Source: Caldibacillus thermoamylovorans
Lineage (GTDB): Bacteria > Bacillota > Bacilli > Bacillales > Caldibacillaceae
Direction: 5' to 3'
DNA: 64,000 bases
NCBI RefSeq assembly: GCF_000751775.1
Contig: NZ_CCRF01000035.1
Location: 1-64,000, forward strand
The first letter of the stretch is position 1, and every line of letters begins with the position of its first letter. The notes under the pieces were generated by a model. That model was given only the letters and a program-made list of their open reading frames with translations, searched no databases and was not told the DNA's origin. Shown in pieces: positions 42,935 through 52,194 of this stretch. The position numbers were made by a program, and so were the translations under genes.

Positions 42935-44026
42935 ACCCCAGACTTCTTTTGCGATATCAATAATATATTTTAATTTTGCCCATTGCTCTTCTTCCGTTAA
43001 CTTATTGCCGTGGTGAGTCGAAGCAAAACCGCATTGTGTACTAATACACAGTTGTTCAAGCGGAACATATTTGGCGGCTTCTTGTATCCGTGCTTTAATT
43101 ACTTCTTTGTCTTCTAGTTTTCCGGACTTCGATGTGAAAATACCAATAACGACTTTGGGTCCGCCCTTTGGTATATATTTTAAAGGTTCAAAACCACCGG
43201 ACCGTTCATCATCGTATTCAAGGAAGAAGCCGTCTACTTTTTCCTTAGCAAAAAAGGTGGGGGCGATATAATCATATGGACCCTCAAATGCCCAAGCCGA
43301 TTGATAATTCCCGCGGCATAGATGGGTTGTCACGATTAAGTCATCCGGTTTTCCTTCCAGCACACCATTTGCCACACGTAATGCCCGGTCAATCGATTTT
43401 TGCCGCTCATCTTCCGGAATTTCCGGGATACAGTAACGAGCAATCGCAACATCATCTAGTTGCAGGTAACGACAGCCGGCATTATAGAACGCTTGAATCG
43501 CATCACGGTATGCTTGAATTAGATCTTTTGCAAAATCTTCAACATCCGGATAAACCTCTTCGTTTAGAATTCCCGGATAGAAAAATTGATTTGGACTCGG
43601 AATCGTCATTTTCGCAATGGCCCGGTCGCCGACAATTTCTTTAAATTCGATAAAATCTTGCAAGTGCGGATGGTTCGGATTAAAGCTGACTTTTCCAACA
43701 ACGCGGACATTATATTTTTCGGTTTCGACGCCAACAAATTGATAACCTTGTTCAGGGATATACCCTTCAACCCCGTTTAAATGCTCCATAAAATCCGTAT
43801 GCCAAAATCTCCGTCTGAACTCGCCATCCGTCACAGCTTTCAGACCAATTTCAATTTGTTTATCGACAATTCGTTTGATTTCTTCTGTTTCAATGGCTCT
43901 TAATTCCTCAGCTGTAATGGTTCCTTCTTGAAAGTCCTTTCTTGCTTTATGGATTCGCTCCGGACGAAGTAGGCTCCCTACTTGATCAGCTTTAAAAGGT
44001 GCTTTTGTAATTGTTTTTGTTGTCAT
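42926..44026 (-). CDS. Cobalamin-independent methionine synthase-like protein (YxjG/YxjH type)
   Basis: 366 residues covering only the C-terminal catalytic half of MetE, the length of B. subtilis YxjG/YxjH. Features are the N-terminal DQVGSLLRPERI, the putative zinc ligands in VTTHLCRGN near residue 233 (His, Cys) and STQCGFAS near 333 (Cys), with a glutamate near LEYDDE. It transfers a methyl group to homocysteine; the donor in vivo is uncertain for this subgroup. An S-box riboswitch precedes it, consistent with methionine-related control. The ATG follows GAGGG. Confidence 0.93.
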   Translation of the reverse strand: MTTKTITKAPFKADQVGSLLRPERIHKARKDFQEGTITAEELRAIETEEIKRIVDKQIEIGLKAVTDGEFRRRFWHTDFMEHLNGVEGYIPEQGYQFVGVETEKYNVRVVGKVSFNPNHPHLQDFIEFKEIVGDRAIAKMTIPSPNQFFYPGILNEEVYPDVEDFAKDLIQAYRDAIQAFYNAGCRYLQLDDVAIARYCIPEIPEDERQKSIDRALRVANGVLEGKPDDLIVTTHLCRGNYQSAWAFEGPYDYIAPTFFAKEKVDGFFLEYDDERSGGFEPLKYIPKGGPKVVIGIFTSKSGKLEDKEVIKARIQEAAKYVPLEQLCISTQCGFASTHHGNKLTEEEQWAKLKYIIDIAKEVWGTL

Positions 44027-44095
44027 TATGTTTCCCTCACTTTTTTTATTTTTTTGTTAAGCTTGTCAATATGGTAAGTCACCGGTATTGACAAA

Positions 44096-44258
44096 TGAAA
44101 AACCTCTCTTCAAGAAAGAAGAGAGGTAAACATAACGATTATAGTTTTCGATCTCTTCTTATCTTCAAGCCAAAAGCTTTCTGGAATTGGCACAGTACTT
44201 TTAATAAGTCCGCTGCCGAGGTTTCTTCGGGCCAGTCCCTCCACCTCTCTAGATAAGA
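44096..44258 (-). promoter_or_regulatory. SAM-I (S-box) riboswitch with terminator
   Basis: On the minus strand the aptamer (44258 to 44156) begins CTTATCTAGAGAGGTGGAGG and contains GACTGGCCC, GAAACCTCGGCAGCGG and GTGCCAATTCC, and closes with GATAAG; these are the conserved S-box core. A terminator follows: ACCTCTCTTC/GAAGAGAGGT with TTTTTC (44096-44127). High SAM should favour the terminator and turn off the MetE-like gene. Confidence 0.95.
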
Positions 44259-44541
44259 ATATTTGAAAATATGAAATTAATCTTGTTTATTAATATATAC
44301 GTATTATTCCTATATGTCAACTATTTTTTTAAAAAATTTGTTATGGACCTTTCGCAAATAATTTTCACCCACGTATGAACTTTCTTCAAATTTTAAGCAG
44401 ATGTATGAGTAAAAATAGAGAAAAATTTTTTATCCCTTCATTAGTGATCGGCTTTATCATACGTGTTGATTGTCTTCTTCCAAAATGGTGAGCATTTGCT
44501 TATAATTAGTTAGGTAGACTAATAGAGTAGGGGAAGTTCTT

Positions 44542-45699
44542 ATGAATGTAAAAGACATCGCAAATATCCGAAAGCAATTTAAGTTAGATAATCATCTTTT
44601 GCAAGTGAAAGATATTTTTAATGTGTATATTCGAAAAGAAAGCAGTGAAATTTTTTATCAAGAATGTCATCCGTTTCCGATGTTGGACCGGGAGCAGCAA
44701 GAATTATTTATGTTGAACTTCAAAAAGGTGTTAACCGGCCAGCTGGATGTAAAACTGTTTGAGCTAAAGTTTCAGGCGGAAGCAGAGGCGCATAGCAAGG
44801 ACATTCTATACGAGGCAATCCAAAACGATGATGTTGAATCCTGGAAATCACAAATGCTTCTGCTTGTTGAAAAAATGGTCAAAGATATTCAGTATGAAAA
44901 AGATATCGTAATTACGTTCATTCGCGGCGAATATTATAAACCAACCAAAAGGACGAATGAGGAGACGGAAGAACACGCAAATGATTCCGTATATACCCAT
45001 CCATTTATCCTTTGTAGCATAAATCGTACCGAACAGCCGAAAAAATCACTGCTTTTTGATTTTGTTGAGCTGGAGTTTAAAGCAAATGTAGTCGTCGATT
45101 CAATTATTAATTTAACATCACCAATGTCGGGATTCCTCTTTCCTTGTTTTACGGAAAATTACACTGATATTAATCATATTTTATACTCGACAGGGAAGGC
45201 AAACCAACCGGACTATCATATTATTGAGGATGTATTGAATGCGGAACCGGTGATGACCGCTCAAGACGATAAAGCAGTTTTTGAAGAAATTGTTAAAGAA
45301 GTGGTTGGTGAAGAAGTAGAATCGTCAACACTTTCGAATGTATATGAAGAAATTAATCGAATGATGGAAGAGGAAGAGGAACAAGATATTCCAAAACTCG
45401 ATTATAAAGATGTTGAGCAGGTTTTGAAAGCAAGCGGAGTTGAAGATGTAAATCCGGAAAAAGTCGAAATGGCGTTTCAAAAAGTAATTGATGATGAAAA
45501 ATATGAGCTAAAGGCAACAAGCTTAGTACCAAAATCGATAAAAATTCAAACAAAGGTTGCCAATATCTCAATCAGTCCGCAAGATTTGAAGTATGTTAAA
45601 CAAGTAACCGTCAGCGGCAAACGTTGTATTTTAATTGAAGTTGATGAAGATGCCGTTATTGAAGGCTTTAAGCTCATACCGGAGACGTTGTTGAGTTGA
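44542..45699 (+). CDS. DUF4317 family protein
   Basis: 385 residues. The start MNVKDIANIRKQFKLDN and the internal FVELEFKANVVVDS match the DUF4317 family of Firmicutes as I recall it. The first 250 residues form the family core. A C-terminal acidic helical part (MMEEEEEQDIPKLDY) leads to a small beta domain (LVPKSIKIQTKVANISIS). No membrane segment or enzyme motif is seen. The gene stands alone between an S-box gene and an XRE operon. Function is unknown. Confidence 0.8.
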   Translation: MNVKDIANIRKQFKLDNHLLQVKDIFNVYIRKESSEIFYQECHPFPMLDREQQELFMLNFKKVLTGQLDVKLFELKFQAEAEAHSKDILYEAIQNDDVESWKSQMLLLVEKMVKDIQYEKDIVITFIRGEYYKPTKRTNEETEEHANDSVYTHPFILCSINRTEQPKKSLLFDFVELEFKANVVVDSIINLTSPMSGFLFPCFTENYTDINHILYSTGKANQPDYHIIEDVLNAEPVMTAQDDKAVFEEIVKEVVGEEVESSTLSNVYEEINRMMEEEEEQDIPKLDYKDVEQVLKASGVEDVNPEKVEMAFQKVIDDEKYELKATSLVPKSIKIQTKVANISISPQDLKYVKQVTVSGKRCILIEVDEDAVIEGFKLIPETLLS

Positions 45700-45730
45700 A
45701 AAGGAATCGACTGGAGTAATGAATAAAACG

Positions 45731-45774
45731 AAGGGTGTCCAAAAGATGTTTATCTTTATGTTCACCCTTTTTTG
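45731..45774 (+). terminator. Terminator after DUF4317
   Basis: AAGGGTG (45731-45737) pairs with CACCCTT (45763-45769), with an inner AAAGAT/ATCTTT stem, followed by TTTTTT. Confidence 0.8.
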
Positions 45775-45835
45775 TTGAATGCAGCTTAGTGAAAGATAAC
45801 GGTTGCGGCAATATAGATTGGATTATCGTGAAAAA

Positions 45836-45908
45836 ATACCGATGGAGTGTAAAGATACCTTTACATTCTATCGGTATTTTAGTATTATATATGTAAAGAT
45901 ATCTTTAC
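45836..45908 (+). promoter_or_regulatory. XRE promoter with two palindromic operators
   Basis: TTTACA (45860-45865), 17 bp, TATTAT (45883-45888) form a promoter. TGTAAAGATACCTTTACA (45848-45865) overlaps the -35. The perfect palindrome GTAAAGATATCTTTAC (45893-45908) overlaps the start region. Their centres are 44 bp apart, about four helix turns. ATACCGAT/ATCGGTAT arms (45836-45843, 45870-45877) extend the first into a long dyad. Autorepression by the XRE protein is likely. Confidence 0.75.
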
Positions 45909-45928
45909 TTTTTACGGAGGTTTGACTA

Positions 45929-46138
45929 ATGCCGGTGATTAACCATATTCGAGAAATCCGTCAAAAAAAGGGGATCTCACAAATTAAAATGGCTGAGGAT
46001 TTACAAGTTACACGTCAAACGATAAATGCCATTGAAAAAAACAAGTATAATCCCAGTCTGGAATTAGCATTAAAAATCGTTGCGTATTTTAATATGCCGA
46101 TTGATGAAATTTTTATTTTACAGGAGGATGAAAAATGA
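45929..46138 (+). CDS. XRE-family small transcriptional regulator
   Basis: 69 residues, almost entirely one Cro/CI-type helix-turn-helix ([34 protein letters not shown]). This matches the short YozG/YgzD-like regulators that are paired with a membrane protein. The ATG follows GGAGG. The stop overlaps the ATG of the next gene. Two palindromes in its own promoter suggest autoregulation. Confidence 0.9.
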   Translation: MPVINHIREIRQKKGISQIKMAEDLQVTRQTINAIEKNKYNPSLELALKIVAYFNMPIDEIFILQEDEK

Positions 46139-46557
46139 GTGTAAAAGACAGGAAAAAATGGGAAACGATTTTAACAAAGTGGACGCCATTCTTTATTATT
46201 GCTTGTGGTCTTATAGGTATTGTTCTGGGCTCATTTCTTGCTTATTTTTTTCAGGGTGAATTTCCATATGATGTATTTGCCGGTGGTTTGGTTGCAACTA
46301 TCATTTTGACAATAATTCAAGTGATTAAACAGAAACGCAAAAAGGATAATTTGCCAGAAGCAGATGAACGGGTTATTCACAATGTTTTTCGTTTTTTTGC
46401 ATATGCTTCACATCTTTCCTTAGCTATTTTATTTATAGCTTTAGCCGTTTTCACACTTTTAGGAAACGAGTCGATTTCCATTCTTTACCTATGGATCTTT
46501 TTCTTTTCATACATTTGGATTTTCGGGATAGGTGCTATTCTCATTAAAAGAAGGTAA
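46135..46557 (+). CDS. Four-helix membrane protein paired with the XRE regulator
   Basis: 140 residues with four membrane helices (about 18-40, 47-63, 86-106, 115-135) and a charged middle loop ([19 protein letters not shown]). It is translationally coupled to the XRE gene (ATGA overlap). Similar pairs are common in Bacillus, where the membrane partner is thought to modulate the regulator or to be its only target. The function here is unknown. Confidence 0.75.
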   Translation: MSVKDRKKWETILTKWTPFFIIACGLIGIVLGSFLAYFFQGEFPYDVFAGGLVATIILTIIQVIKQKRKKDNLPEADERVIHNVFRFFAYASHLSLAILFIALAVFTLLGNESISILYLWIFFFSYIWIFGIGAILIKRR

Positions 46558-46589
46558 TCGGTTATTTAAGCAGTACACATAAGCTGTTC

Positions 46590-46622
46590 AGGGTCTAACC
46601 GATTTTCGGTCGACCCTTTTTT
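46590..46622 (+). terminator. Terminator after the XRE operon
   Basis: AGGGTC (46590-46595) pairs with GACCCT (46612-46617), with an inner ACCGA/TCGGT stem, followed by six T. Confidence 0.8.
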
Positions 46623-46885
46623 ACTAATAGCAGGAAAGTATAAATTTTTCAATTTCTACTTTCCTAACACATAAGTGCACAAGGAAAGCTTCACTGGAAT
46701 ACATCGCAGCCGAAAAAATTTTATATTTTTTCGGTGATTAGAGAGACTTCGGTAGCATTACCTCGCAAGCGAAAATGTTTTTCCACTGAACTACGGCTCT
46801 GCCAACGCCTGAAGGCTCGGCAGTCACCGAGTTTTCTTTATAAAAATATTGATGACTGCTCAAAAATATAATAATTTCCATAATA
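46623..46885. other. Gene-free stretch with small hairpins
   Basis: It holds CCGAAAAAATTT..TTTTTTCGG near 46709-46733 and two related phrases (CGCAGCCGAAAA, CGCAAGCGAAAA) but no open frame. No RNA family was recognised. A run of A/T on the left side could end the leftward small gene. Confidence 0.4.
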
Positions 46886-47116
46886 TTAAGAGGCTAACTC
46901 CATATATTCCGCAACAAACCGAAAAACATTTTGATAGTCCAATTTTCCATTTTTATACAAAAGTTCTGCGCGTTGAATTTCTGCTTCTGCAACCTGTGAT
47001 TTTACCTTTACCTCCCTTAAAGTAATCGTACCGTTTAATAACTCCAGAGCCCATTTTTTTAAATTTTCATTATGAGATTGATATAAAACGTAGGATATAT
47101 AACTAATCCGATCCAA
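46886..47116 (-). CDS. Small helical protein of unknown function
   Basis: 76 residues from TTG 47114-47116, seven bases after GGGGGAG. It is rich in charged and aliphatic residues with no membrane segment: ISYISYVLYQSHNENLKKWA and SQVAEAEIQRAELLYKNGKL suggest two long helices. No family was recognised. It is monocistronic and divergent from the amidinohydrolase gene. Confidence 0.6.
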   Translation of the reverse strand: MDRISYISYVLYQSHNENLKKWALELLNGTITLREVKVKSQVAEAEIQRAELLYKNGKLDYQNVFRFVAEYMELAS

Positions 47117-47429
47117 TGCAAACTCCCCCTAAAAAGTTTTTATTCTCTTAAATATAATTCTTCAATAGGATAGCTTCTTCCTTCTAAAATTTCGAATGTT
47201 TTGTCTACAAATATCTACATGTTTTTACATGAATTACATCCAAAAAGGTACTACAAAATATTGTCCGTTCGCTTATCTTTTTTAATAAAAGAGCTTTTTG
47301 GCTGTACCCTTACATAAATTTCACAGTAAATTGGAAAGATAAAACGATACTACGGATAAATTAAATATCTTTCATGCGATTTTTTAAGATAAAATTGCTA
47401 CTTTTACGATCATAATGGGAGGGTTATAA
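47117..47429. other. Divergent intergenic region
   Basis: It lies between two divergently transcribed genes. It is AT-rich and should hold both promoters, but I find no confident -35/-10 pair and no RNA element. Confidence 0.4.
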
Positions 47430-48302
47430 TTGGAACCGTATGAAACAATTCCACCACAAAAAATCCACTGTTATACGGAATACGATGTATTGAAAAAAGT
47501 AATTGTATGTCAACCGCAATATATGACAATTCGAGATGTTATTAATGAGACCCAAAAGCATTTTAAGAATGAAGGGATACATATTGAAAAAGCTTTGGAA
47601 CAACATAACCAATTTGTTGATACATTAAGGCAAAATCATGTTGAAGTCTATTTACTCCCCTACCATCGGAAATATCCTGAGCAAGTGTTTACAAGGGATA
47701 TCGGTTTTGTTCTCGGAGAAACAATATTTGTTGCTGATATGGCAAGTAAGGTTAGAAACGGAGAAGAAGAAGTCTTGAAACGGTGGTTAGAGGACGAAGA
47801 AATTTCTTACTATAATATTATTGGTCATCAAATTGAGGGTGGCGATGTCATTATTGATCGTGACCGCATATATATCGGGTTAAGTGACAGAACCAAAAAG
47901 GAAGCGATTGAACAGATTCAAAAACTGTTGAATAAGCAATTTGAGATTATTCCGGTTCACTTTCATGAAAAATATTTGCATCTGGATTGTGTGTTCAATA
48001 TTGTCTCACCTGATGTTGCTTTAATTTTCCCGGGAGCATTGGATCAAGAACATATTGGAAAATTAAAAGAGCGATATGAATTAATTGAAGTAACAGAGGA
48101 AGAACAATTTACACTAGGAACAAATGTTTTATCAATTGGCAACCGGAAAATTATTAGTCTCCCGGTTAATAAAAAAGTCAACGAAGCTTTGAGAAATCAC
48201 GGTTTTGAAGTCATCGAAGTCGATATAACAGAAATCATTAAATCAGGTGGCTCATTCCGGTGCTGTACATTGCCGATTGAGAGAGAAAGTACAAAAAATT
48301 AG
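47430..48302 (+). CDS. Amidinotransferase/DDAH-superfamily hydrolase (YkgA-like)
   Basis: 290 residues from TTG 47430 behind GGGAGGG. Motifs of the guanidine-modifying fold are FTRDIGFVLG near residue 91, HQIEGGDVIID near 132, the catalytic His in LHLDCVFNIV near 188, and the catalytic cysteine in GSFRCCTLPI near 279. B. subtilis YkgA has the same length and pattern. Likely substrates are arginine derivatives such as dimethylarginine, but the activity is not shown. It is followed by a hairpin and then metA. Confidence 0.88.
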   Translation: MEPYETIPPQKIHCYTEYDVLKKVIVCQPQYMTIRDVINETQKHFKNEGIHIEKALEQHNQFVDTLRQNHVEVYLLPYHRKYPEQVFTRDIGFVLGETIFVADMASKVRNGEEEVLKRWLEDEEISYYNIIGHQIEGGDVIIDRDRIYIGLSDRTKKEAIEQIQKLLNKQFEIIPVHFHEKYLHLDCVFNIVSPDVALIFPGALDQEHIGKLKERYELIEVTEEEQFTLGTNVLSIGNRKIISLPVNKKVNEALRNHGFEVIEVDITEIIKSGGSFRCCTLPIERESTKN

Positions 48303-48310
48303 TAATAAAT

Positions 48311-48343
48311 GGACCGGGTATAGAAATAACTTGGTCCTTTTTT
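48311..48343 (+). terminator. Terminator after the YkgA-like gene
   Basis: GGACC (48311-48315) pairs with GGTCC (48333-48337), followed by TTTTTT. Confidence 0.6.
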
Positions 48344-48495
48344 ATATATTTACTAATACCTAATGGTTTTAAAAAAGAGTATCAAAATACTGCATAAATT
48401 TAATATTTAAAGAAAAATAACGTTGCCATAAATAATAAATAAATTTTATAATAGGTGATACATTATTAAAATTGTGAAATGAAGGGGGAATGACA

Positions 48496-49401
48496 ATGCC
48501 GATTAATATACCAAAAGATTTGCCTGCGGGAGAGTTGTTAAGAAAAGAGAAGATATTTGTCATGGATGAAGATCGGGCAAGAACCCAAGATATTCGTCCA
48601 TTAAATATTCTTATTTTAAATTTAATGCCGGAAAAGGAAAAAACGGAACTGCAACTTTTGCGCCTGCTCGGTAATACACCGCTACAGGTAAATATTACTT
48701 TTTTAAGGACATCTACATATCAATCAAAGAATGTCAGCAATTATCACCTAGATAATTTTTATACAACTTTTGCGGATGTAAAAAACCGCCGATATGATGG
48801 CATGATTATTACGGGGGCACCTGTAGAAAAAATGGCTTTTGAGGAAGTGGACTACTGGGGAGAATTGGCAGAAATTATGGAGTGGACAAAAACAAATGTA
48901 ACATCAACGCTACATATTTGTTGGGGTGCCCAAGCAGCTTTGTATTATCATTATGGCATTGGTAAATTCGAATTGCCGAAAAAATGTTTTGGTGTGTTCA
49001 AACATCAATTATTTGAACCAAAGTTGAAGCTTGTCAGGGGATTTGATGAAGTTTTCAACGCTCCTCATTCCCGTTATACTGACGTTTCCAGGGAGGCCAT
49101 TGAAAACCATCCGGAATTGAAGTTAGTATCTGTATCAGAGGAGGGAGCACCATTTATCATTATGTCTGAAAATGGAAAAAACATTATGATTACCGGACAT
49201 TTAGAATATGATGCTACTACTCTTGCAGATGAATACGTTCGTGATCAAAAGAAAGGACTTGGGACGGCAATCCCGAAAAATTATTTTCCAAATAATGATG
49301 TGAATGAACGTCCGCTTCATACGTGGCGGTCACATAGTTATTTACTGTTCTCCAATTGGCTGAACTATTATGTCTATCAAGAAACGCCTTATCAATGGTG
49401 A
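48496..49401 (+). CDS. metA: Homoserine O-acyltransferase MetA
   Basis: 301 residues from ATG 48496 behind AAGGGGG; ATG 48490 is too close to that site. Start [15 protein letters not shown]. The catalytic cysteine is in [15 protein letters not shown] near 141, and the His/Glu of the triad in TGHLEYD near 234. Bacillus MetA enzymes use acetyl-CoA, so the product is probably O-acetylhomoserine, the first committed step to methionine. A candidate promoter (TTGCCA..TATAAT) lies upstream. No S-box was found in front. Its 3' end is present twice more downstream. Confidence 0.95.
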   Translation: MPINIPKDLPAGELLRKEKIFVMDEDRARTQDIRPLNILILNLMPEKEKTELQLLRLLGNTPLQVNITFLRTSTYQSKNVSNYHLDNFYTTFADVKNRRYDGMIITGAPVEKMAFEEVDYWGELAEIMEWTKTNVTSTLHICWGAQAALYYHYGIGKFELPKKCFGVFKHQLFEPKLKLVRGFDEVFNAPHSRYTDVSREAIENHPELKLVSVSEEGAPFIIMSENGKNIMITGHLEYDATTLADEYVRDQKKGLGTAIPKNYFPNNDVNERPLHTWRSHSYLLFSNWLNYYVYQETPYQW

Positions 49402-49655
49402 TCGGCGATTTCGAAAAATTATTCTCGTGATGATGAGGTGAACGGACCCTTTATAGGTATGTTCGTATGACTTTTTTCCATTAGCTGAACAATTTTGTAT
49501 ATCAGGAAAAACGCTATTAATGGTGATTGGCAGTTCTGAAAAAATTTCTCTTTATGATGATGAGTTGAACAGGCGCTTCATACGTGGCGGTAGCGTGGTT
49601 ATTAGTTTTCTCTAATTGGCTGAACGATAATATTTTTAGGCAGGAATTTTCTATT
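49275..49655 (+). repeat. metA 3' end in three tandem, diverged copies
   Basis: The segment from GAAAAATT through TTGGCTGAAC to the end of metA starts at 49275 (in the gene), 49413 and 49538. Shared islands are GAACG..CC, CTTCATACGTGGCGG (copies 1 and 3), AATTGGCTGAAC and GGTGATYGGC. The extra copies have lost the reading frame. Periods are 138 and 125 bp. The last copy runs straight into the 52-bp array. Confidence 0.8.
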
Positions 49656-50282
49656 TTTGACGACGAGCCTGAATCTCGTCACCATTTTGAGGCGTGAAAT
49701 CGCATTTTTTGGCGACGAGGCCATTTCTCGTCGTCGTTTTTGCGCGGGAAACTCCTTTTTTTGGCGACGAGGCCATTTCTCGTCGTCGTTTTTGCGCGGG
49801 AAACTCCTTTTTTTTGGCGACGAGACCATTTCTCGTCGTCATTTTGAGCCGAGAAACCCCTTTTTTTGGCGACGAGACCATTTCTCGTCGTCGTTTTTGG
49901 GCAGGAAACTCCTTTTTTTAGCGACGAGACTCTTTCTCGTCACCATTTTGAGGCGAAAATTGCTCGTTTTTAGCGACGAGACCATTTCTCGTCGTCATTT
50001 TGAGCCGAGAAACTCCTTTTTTTGGCGACGAGGCCATTTCTCGTCGTCGTTTTTGCGCGGGAAATTCCTTTTTTTAGCGACGAGACTCTTTCTCGTCACC
50101 ATTTTGAGGCGAAAAACGCTCGATTTTGACGACGAGCCCGAATCTCGTCACCATTTTGAGGCGAAAAACGCTCGATTTTGGCGACGAGAGCGCTTCTCGT
50201 TCCAAATTTTTGCGAAATGCCCTATTGTTGTCGACAAAGCTCCATCCCGTCCCAAATTTTATGCGGATGACCCTTCTTGTGA
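49656..50282. repeat. Tandem array of a 52-bp unit, about twelve copies
   Basis: GACGAG begins at 49662, 49714 and so on to 50183, eleven times at a mean period of 52.1 bp, plus one decayed copy. Each unit has GACGAG..CTCGTC as a short hairpin and a T-rich end before the next unit. Variants (GACCATTT, GGCCATTT, ACTCTTT) alternate along the array. It has no spacers, so it is not CRISPR. Long frames across it are periodic and not genes. Confidence 0.9.
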
Positions 50283-50397
50283 CAAGAAACTGGACTTATG
50301 TATATTTTTTCCAAGAGAACCGCTACAGACGAATGAGAAAGCCAATTCTTTAGAGATGGGGGTTGTCAAAAAGCTGATTTGATGATTTAGAAAGCTT

Positions 50398-50426
50398 TTG
50401 ACGGATTTTTGGTATAGTAGTAATAT
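50398..50426 (+). promoter_or_regulatory. Promoter of the two-component genes
   Basis: TTGACG (50398-50403), a 17-bp spacer and TAATAT (50421-50426) precede the kinase ATG by 22 bp. Confidence 0.65.
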
Positions 50427-50448
50427 AAAGAAAAACTTGGAGCGTGTT

Positions 50449-51531
50449 ATGAAAGCATTTCTTATCCGTACTTCAGTATTAATCGTACTTTGGGGTTTGT
50501 TCTTTTTTTCAGAAGGGACGGTACCATCTGTTCGATCATTATTAATTTGTGCCGCAGTCATGGCCGTGTATTTTTTTCAGAATTCTACAAAAAGACAATT
50601 TATGCTCTTCCTGTTAAATCTTTTATTATTGCTGGCCCTTTACTTTTTTACAATAAACCCGTATGTGTTGGCCTTGCTATTCTATTTTTCAGTAATGGCG
50701 ATTTTTGATTTAGAAGAAAATAAATTCAAATGGTTATCGGTACTTATTTGTATATCTCTTCTTAGCTTTTTAATCATTGGCAAGCTTTCAGGAGTATGGT
50801 TTATACTTTCTCTACTATTCTACTATATTGCGAACCGGACGAACGGCCTTGCCTCGGGGCTAAAAGAGCAAAGAAAAATCTATGAAGAACTGCTGGGAGA
50901 GTATCGCCGCTTAAAAAGGGTGGCCGTTCTTTCTGAAGAGGAGGCAAGGTTTCAAGAACGGACAAAAATTGCTCGTGAAATTCATGATTCGGTCGGACAT
51001 AAGCTTACTGCACTCCTTATGCAATTGGAAATTTTATCAATGGAGAAGGGAGAAGAAGAATATACGGAATTAAAAGACTTGGCAAAAGATTGTCTAGCGG
51101 AGACAAGATTTGCCGTGAGAACGCTCACTACGGGAGAGCTTGAAGGAATGGCAACGATTTTGCAACTGATAAAGAAATTAGAGTCGGAAAGCCATATTCT
51201 AGTTCAATTAACAACGAAGCGAGGAATTTTATCTGTTAAATTGACCAATGAGCAAAGTGTTGTCCTTTATCGTGTCATTCAAGAAGGGCTAACAAATGCC
51301 ATGCGTCACGCACAATCCAGGGAAGTATATGTTGAATTGGGAAGAAATGCGGTAGGTGATATTGAATTTTCCATTAAAAATAAAGTACACGAGAATAAAA
51401 CGTTCCAAGAAGGTTTTGGTTTACAAAATATGCGGAGGCGGGTTGAAGAGTTGGACGGTAAACTTTCAATCCAGCAAAGGGAAGGACATTTTATTGTAAA
51501 AGGAATGATTCCGGTGACAGAACAAGGATAA
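50449..51531 (+). CDS. lnrJ: NarL-type sensor histidine kinase (LnrJ-like)
   Basis: 360 residues from ATG 50449; the longer frame starts inside the promoter. About five membrane helices occupy the first 140 residues. The HisKA_3 phospho-acceptor is AREIHDSVGHKLTALLMQLE near residue 183 and the ATPase N-box QEGLTNAMRHAQ near 281. The order kinase, regulator, ABC ATPase, two permeases matches the B. subtilis yfiJKLMN (lnrJKLMN) linearmycin-resistance locus. It probably senses membrane-active polyketides or lipids. The assignment rests on synteny and lengths. Confidence 0.75.
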   Translation: MKAFLIRTSVLIVLWGLFFFSEGTVPSVRSLLICAAVMAVYFFQNSTKRQFMLFLLNLLLLLALYFFTINPYVLALLFYFSVMAIFDLEENKFKWLSVLICISLLSFLIIGKLSGVWFILSLLFYYIANRTNGLASGLKEQRKIYEELLGEYRRLKRVAVLSEEEARFQERTKIAREIHDSVGHKLTALLMQLEILSMEKGEEEYTELKDLAKDCLAETRFAVRTLTTGELEGMATILQLIKKLESESHILVQLTTKRGILSVKLTNEQSVVLYRVIQEGLTNAMRHAQSREVYVELGRNAVGDIEFSIKNKVHENKTFQEGFGLQNMRRRVEELDGKLSIQQREGHFIVKGMIPVTEQG

Positions 51532-51564
51532 AAAACGGGCTTTGAGAAAAAGGAGAAGGCAAAT

Positions 51565-52194
51565 ATGTGGAACATTTTAATCGTGGAAGACCAATCTATC
51601 GTCAGGCAAGGGTTAAAATTAATGCTTGAACAGGATGGTAATATTCGCGTTGTGGCAGAAGCAAGTAACGGCCGGGAAGCTATAAAATGTGTTGAGGAAC
51701 AAATGATTGATCTTGTTTTGATGGATATCCGCATGCCGGTAATGAACGGAATTGAAGCAACTCGAATCATAAAAGAACGTTTTCCACAGGTGAAAATATT
51801 AATTTTAACAACATTTAATGATGACGAGTATGCGATTCAAGCATTAAAATACGGTGCAAATGCATTTTTATTGAAAACTTCCGACAGCCAAACTTTAATC
51901 GAAGCTGTTTATAGCTGTTTTCGTGGCGGATTGCCCATTCATGAAGAAGTAGCTGCAAAAATGATGCCACGACTTTTACACAAGGCTGAGAAAAAACTAG
52001 ACATTCCCCTTTCGTCTCGTGAACTTGCCATTACCAAACTAGTCGGTGAAGGAAAAACAAATAAGGAAATTGCCGCAGAACTTTATTTATCCATTGGAAC
52101 AGTGAAAAACCATATTACACAAATTCTTCAAAAATTGGAGTTGCGTGATCGCACCCAACTGGCGATTTTTGCTGTTAAAAACGACATATCATAA
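51565..52194 (+). CDS. lnrK: NarL/FixJ response regulator (LnrK-like)
   Basis: 209 residues. The receiver has ILIVEDQSIVRQGL with the acidic pair, the phospho-acceptor in LVLMDIRMPVMNG near Asp54, and LKYGANAFLLKT. The C-terminal LuxR-type helix-turn-helix is ELAITKLVGEGKTNKEIAAE to GTVKNHITQIL. It follows the kinase by 33 bp behind AAGGAGAAGG. It should activate the downstream ABC genes; a perfect 14-bp palindrome in front of them is a candidate site. The 3' end is duplicated downstream. Confidence 0.82.
   Translation: MWNILIVEDQSIVRQGLKLMLEQDGNIRVVAEASNGREAIKCVEEQMIDLVLMDIRMPVMNGIEATRIIKERFPQVKILILTTFNDDEYAIQALKYGANAFLLKTSDSQTLIEAVYSCFRGGLPIHEEVAAKMMPRLLHKAEKKLDIPLSSRELAITKLVGEGKTNKEIAAELYLSIGTVKNHITQILQKLELRDRTQLAIFAVKNDIS

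Noticed and set aside
48344-48495. S-box or T-box riboswitch before metA
   Set aside because: No aptamer core motifs were found between the upstream terminator and metA; only an ordinary promoter is visible.
49656-50282. CRISPR array
   Set aside because: The unit is repeated end to end with no unique spacers, and there are no cas genes in the window.
49657-50382. A 241-codon open frame with repeated FWRR..FSSSFL segments
   Set aside because: It follows the 52-bp array exactly, has open counterparts in other frames, and has no ribosome site. The periodic peptide is a by-product of the repeat.
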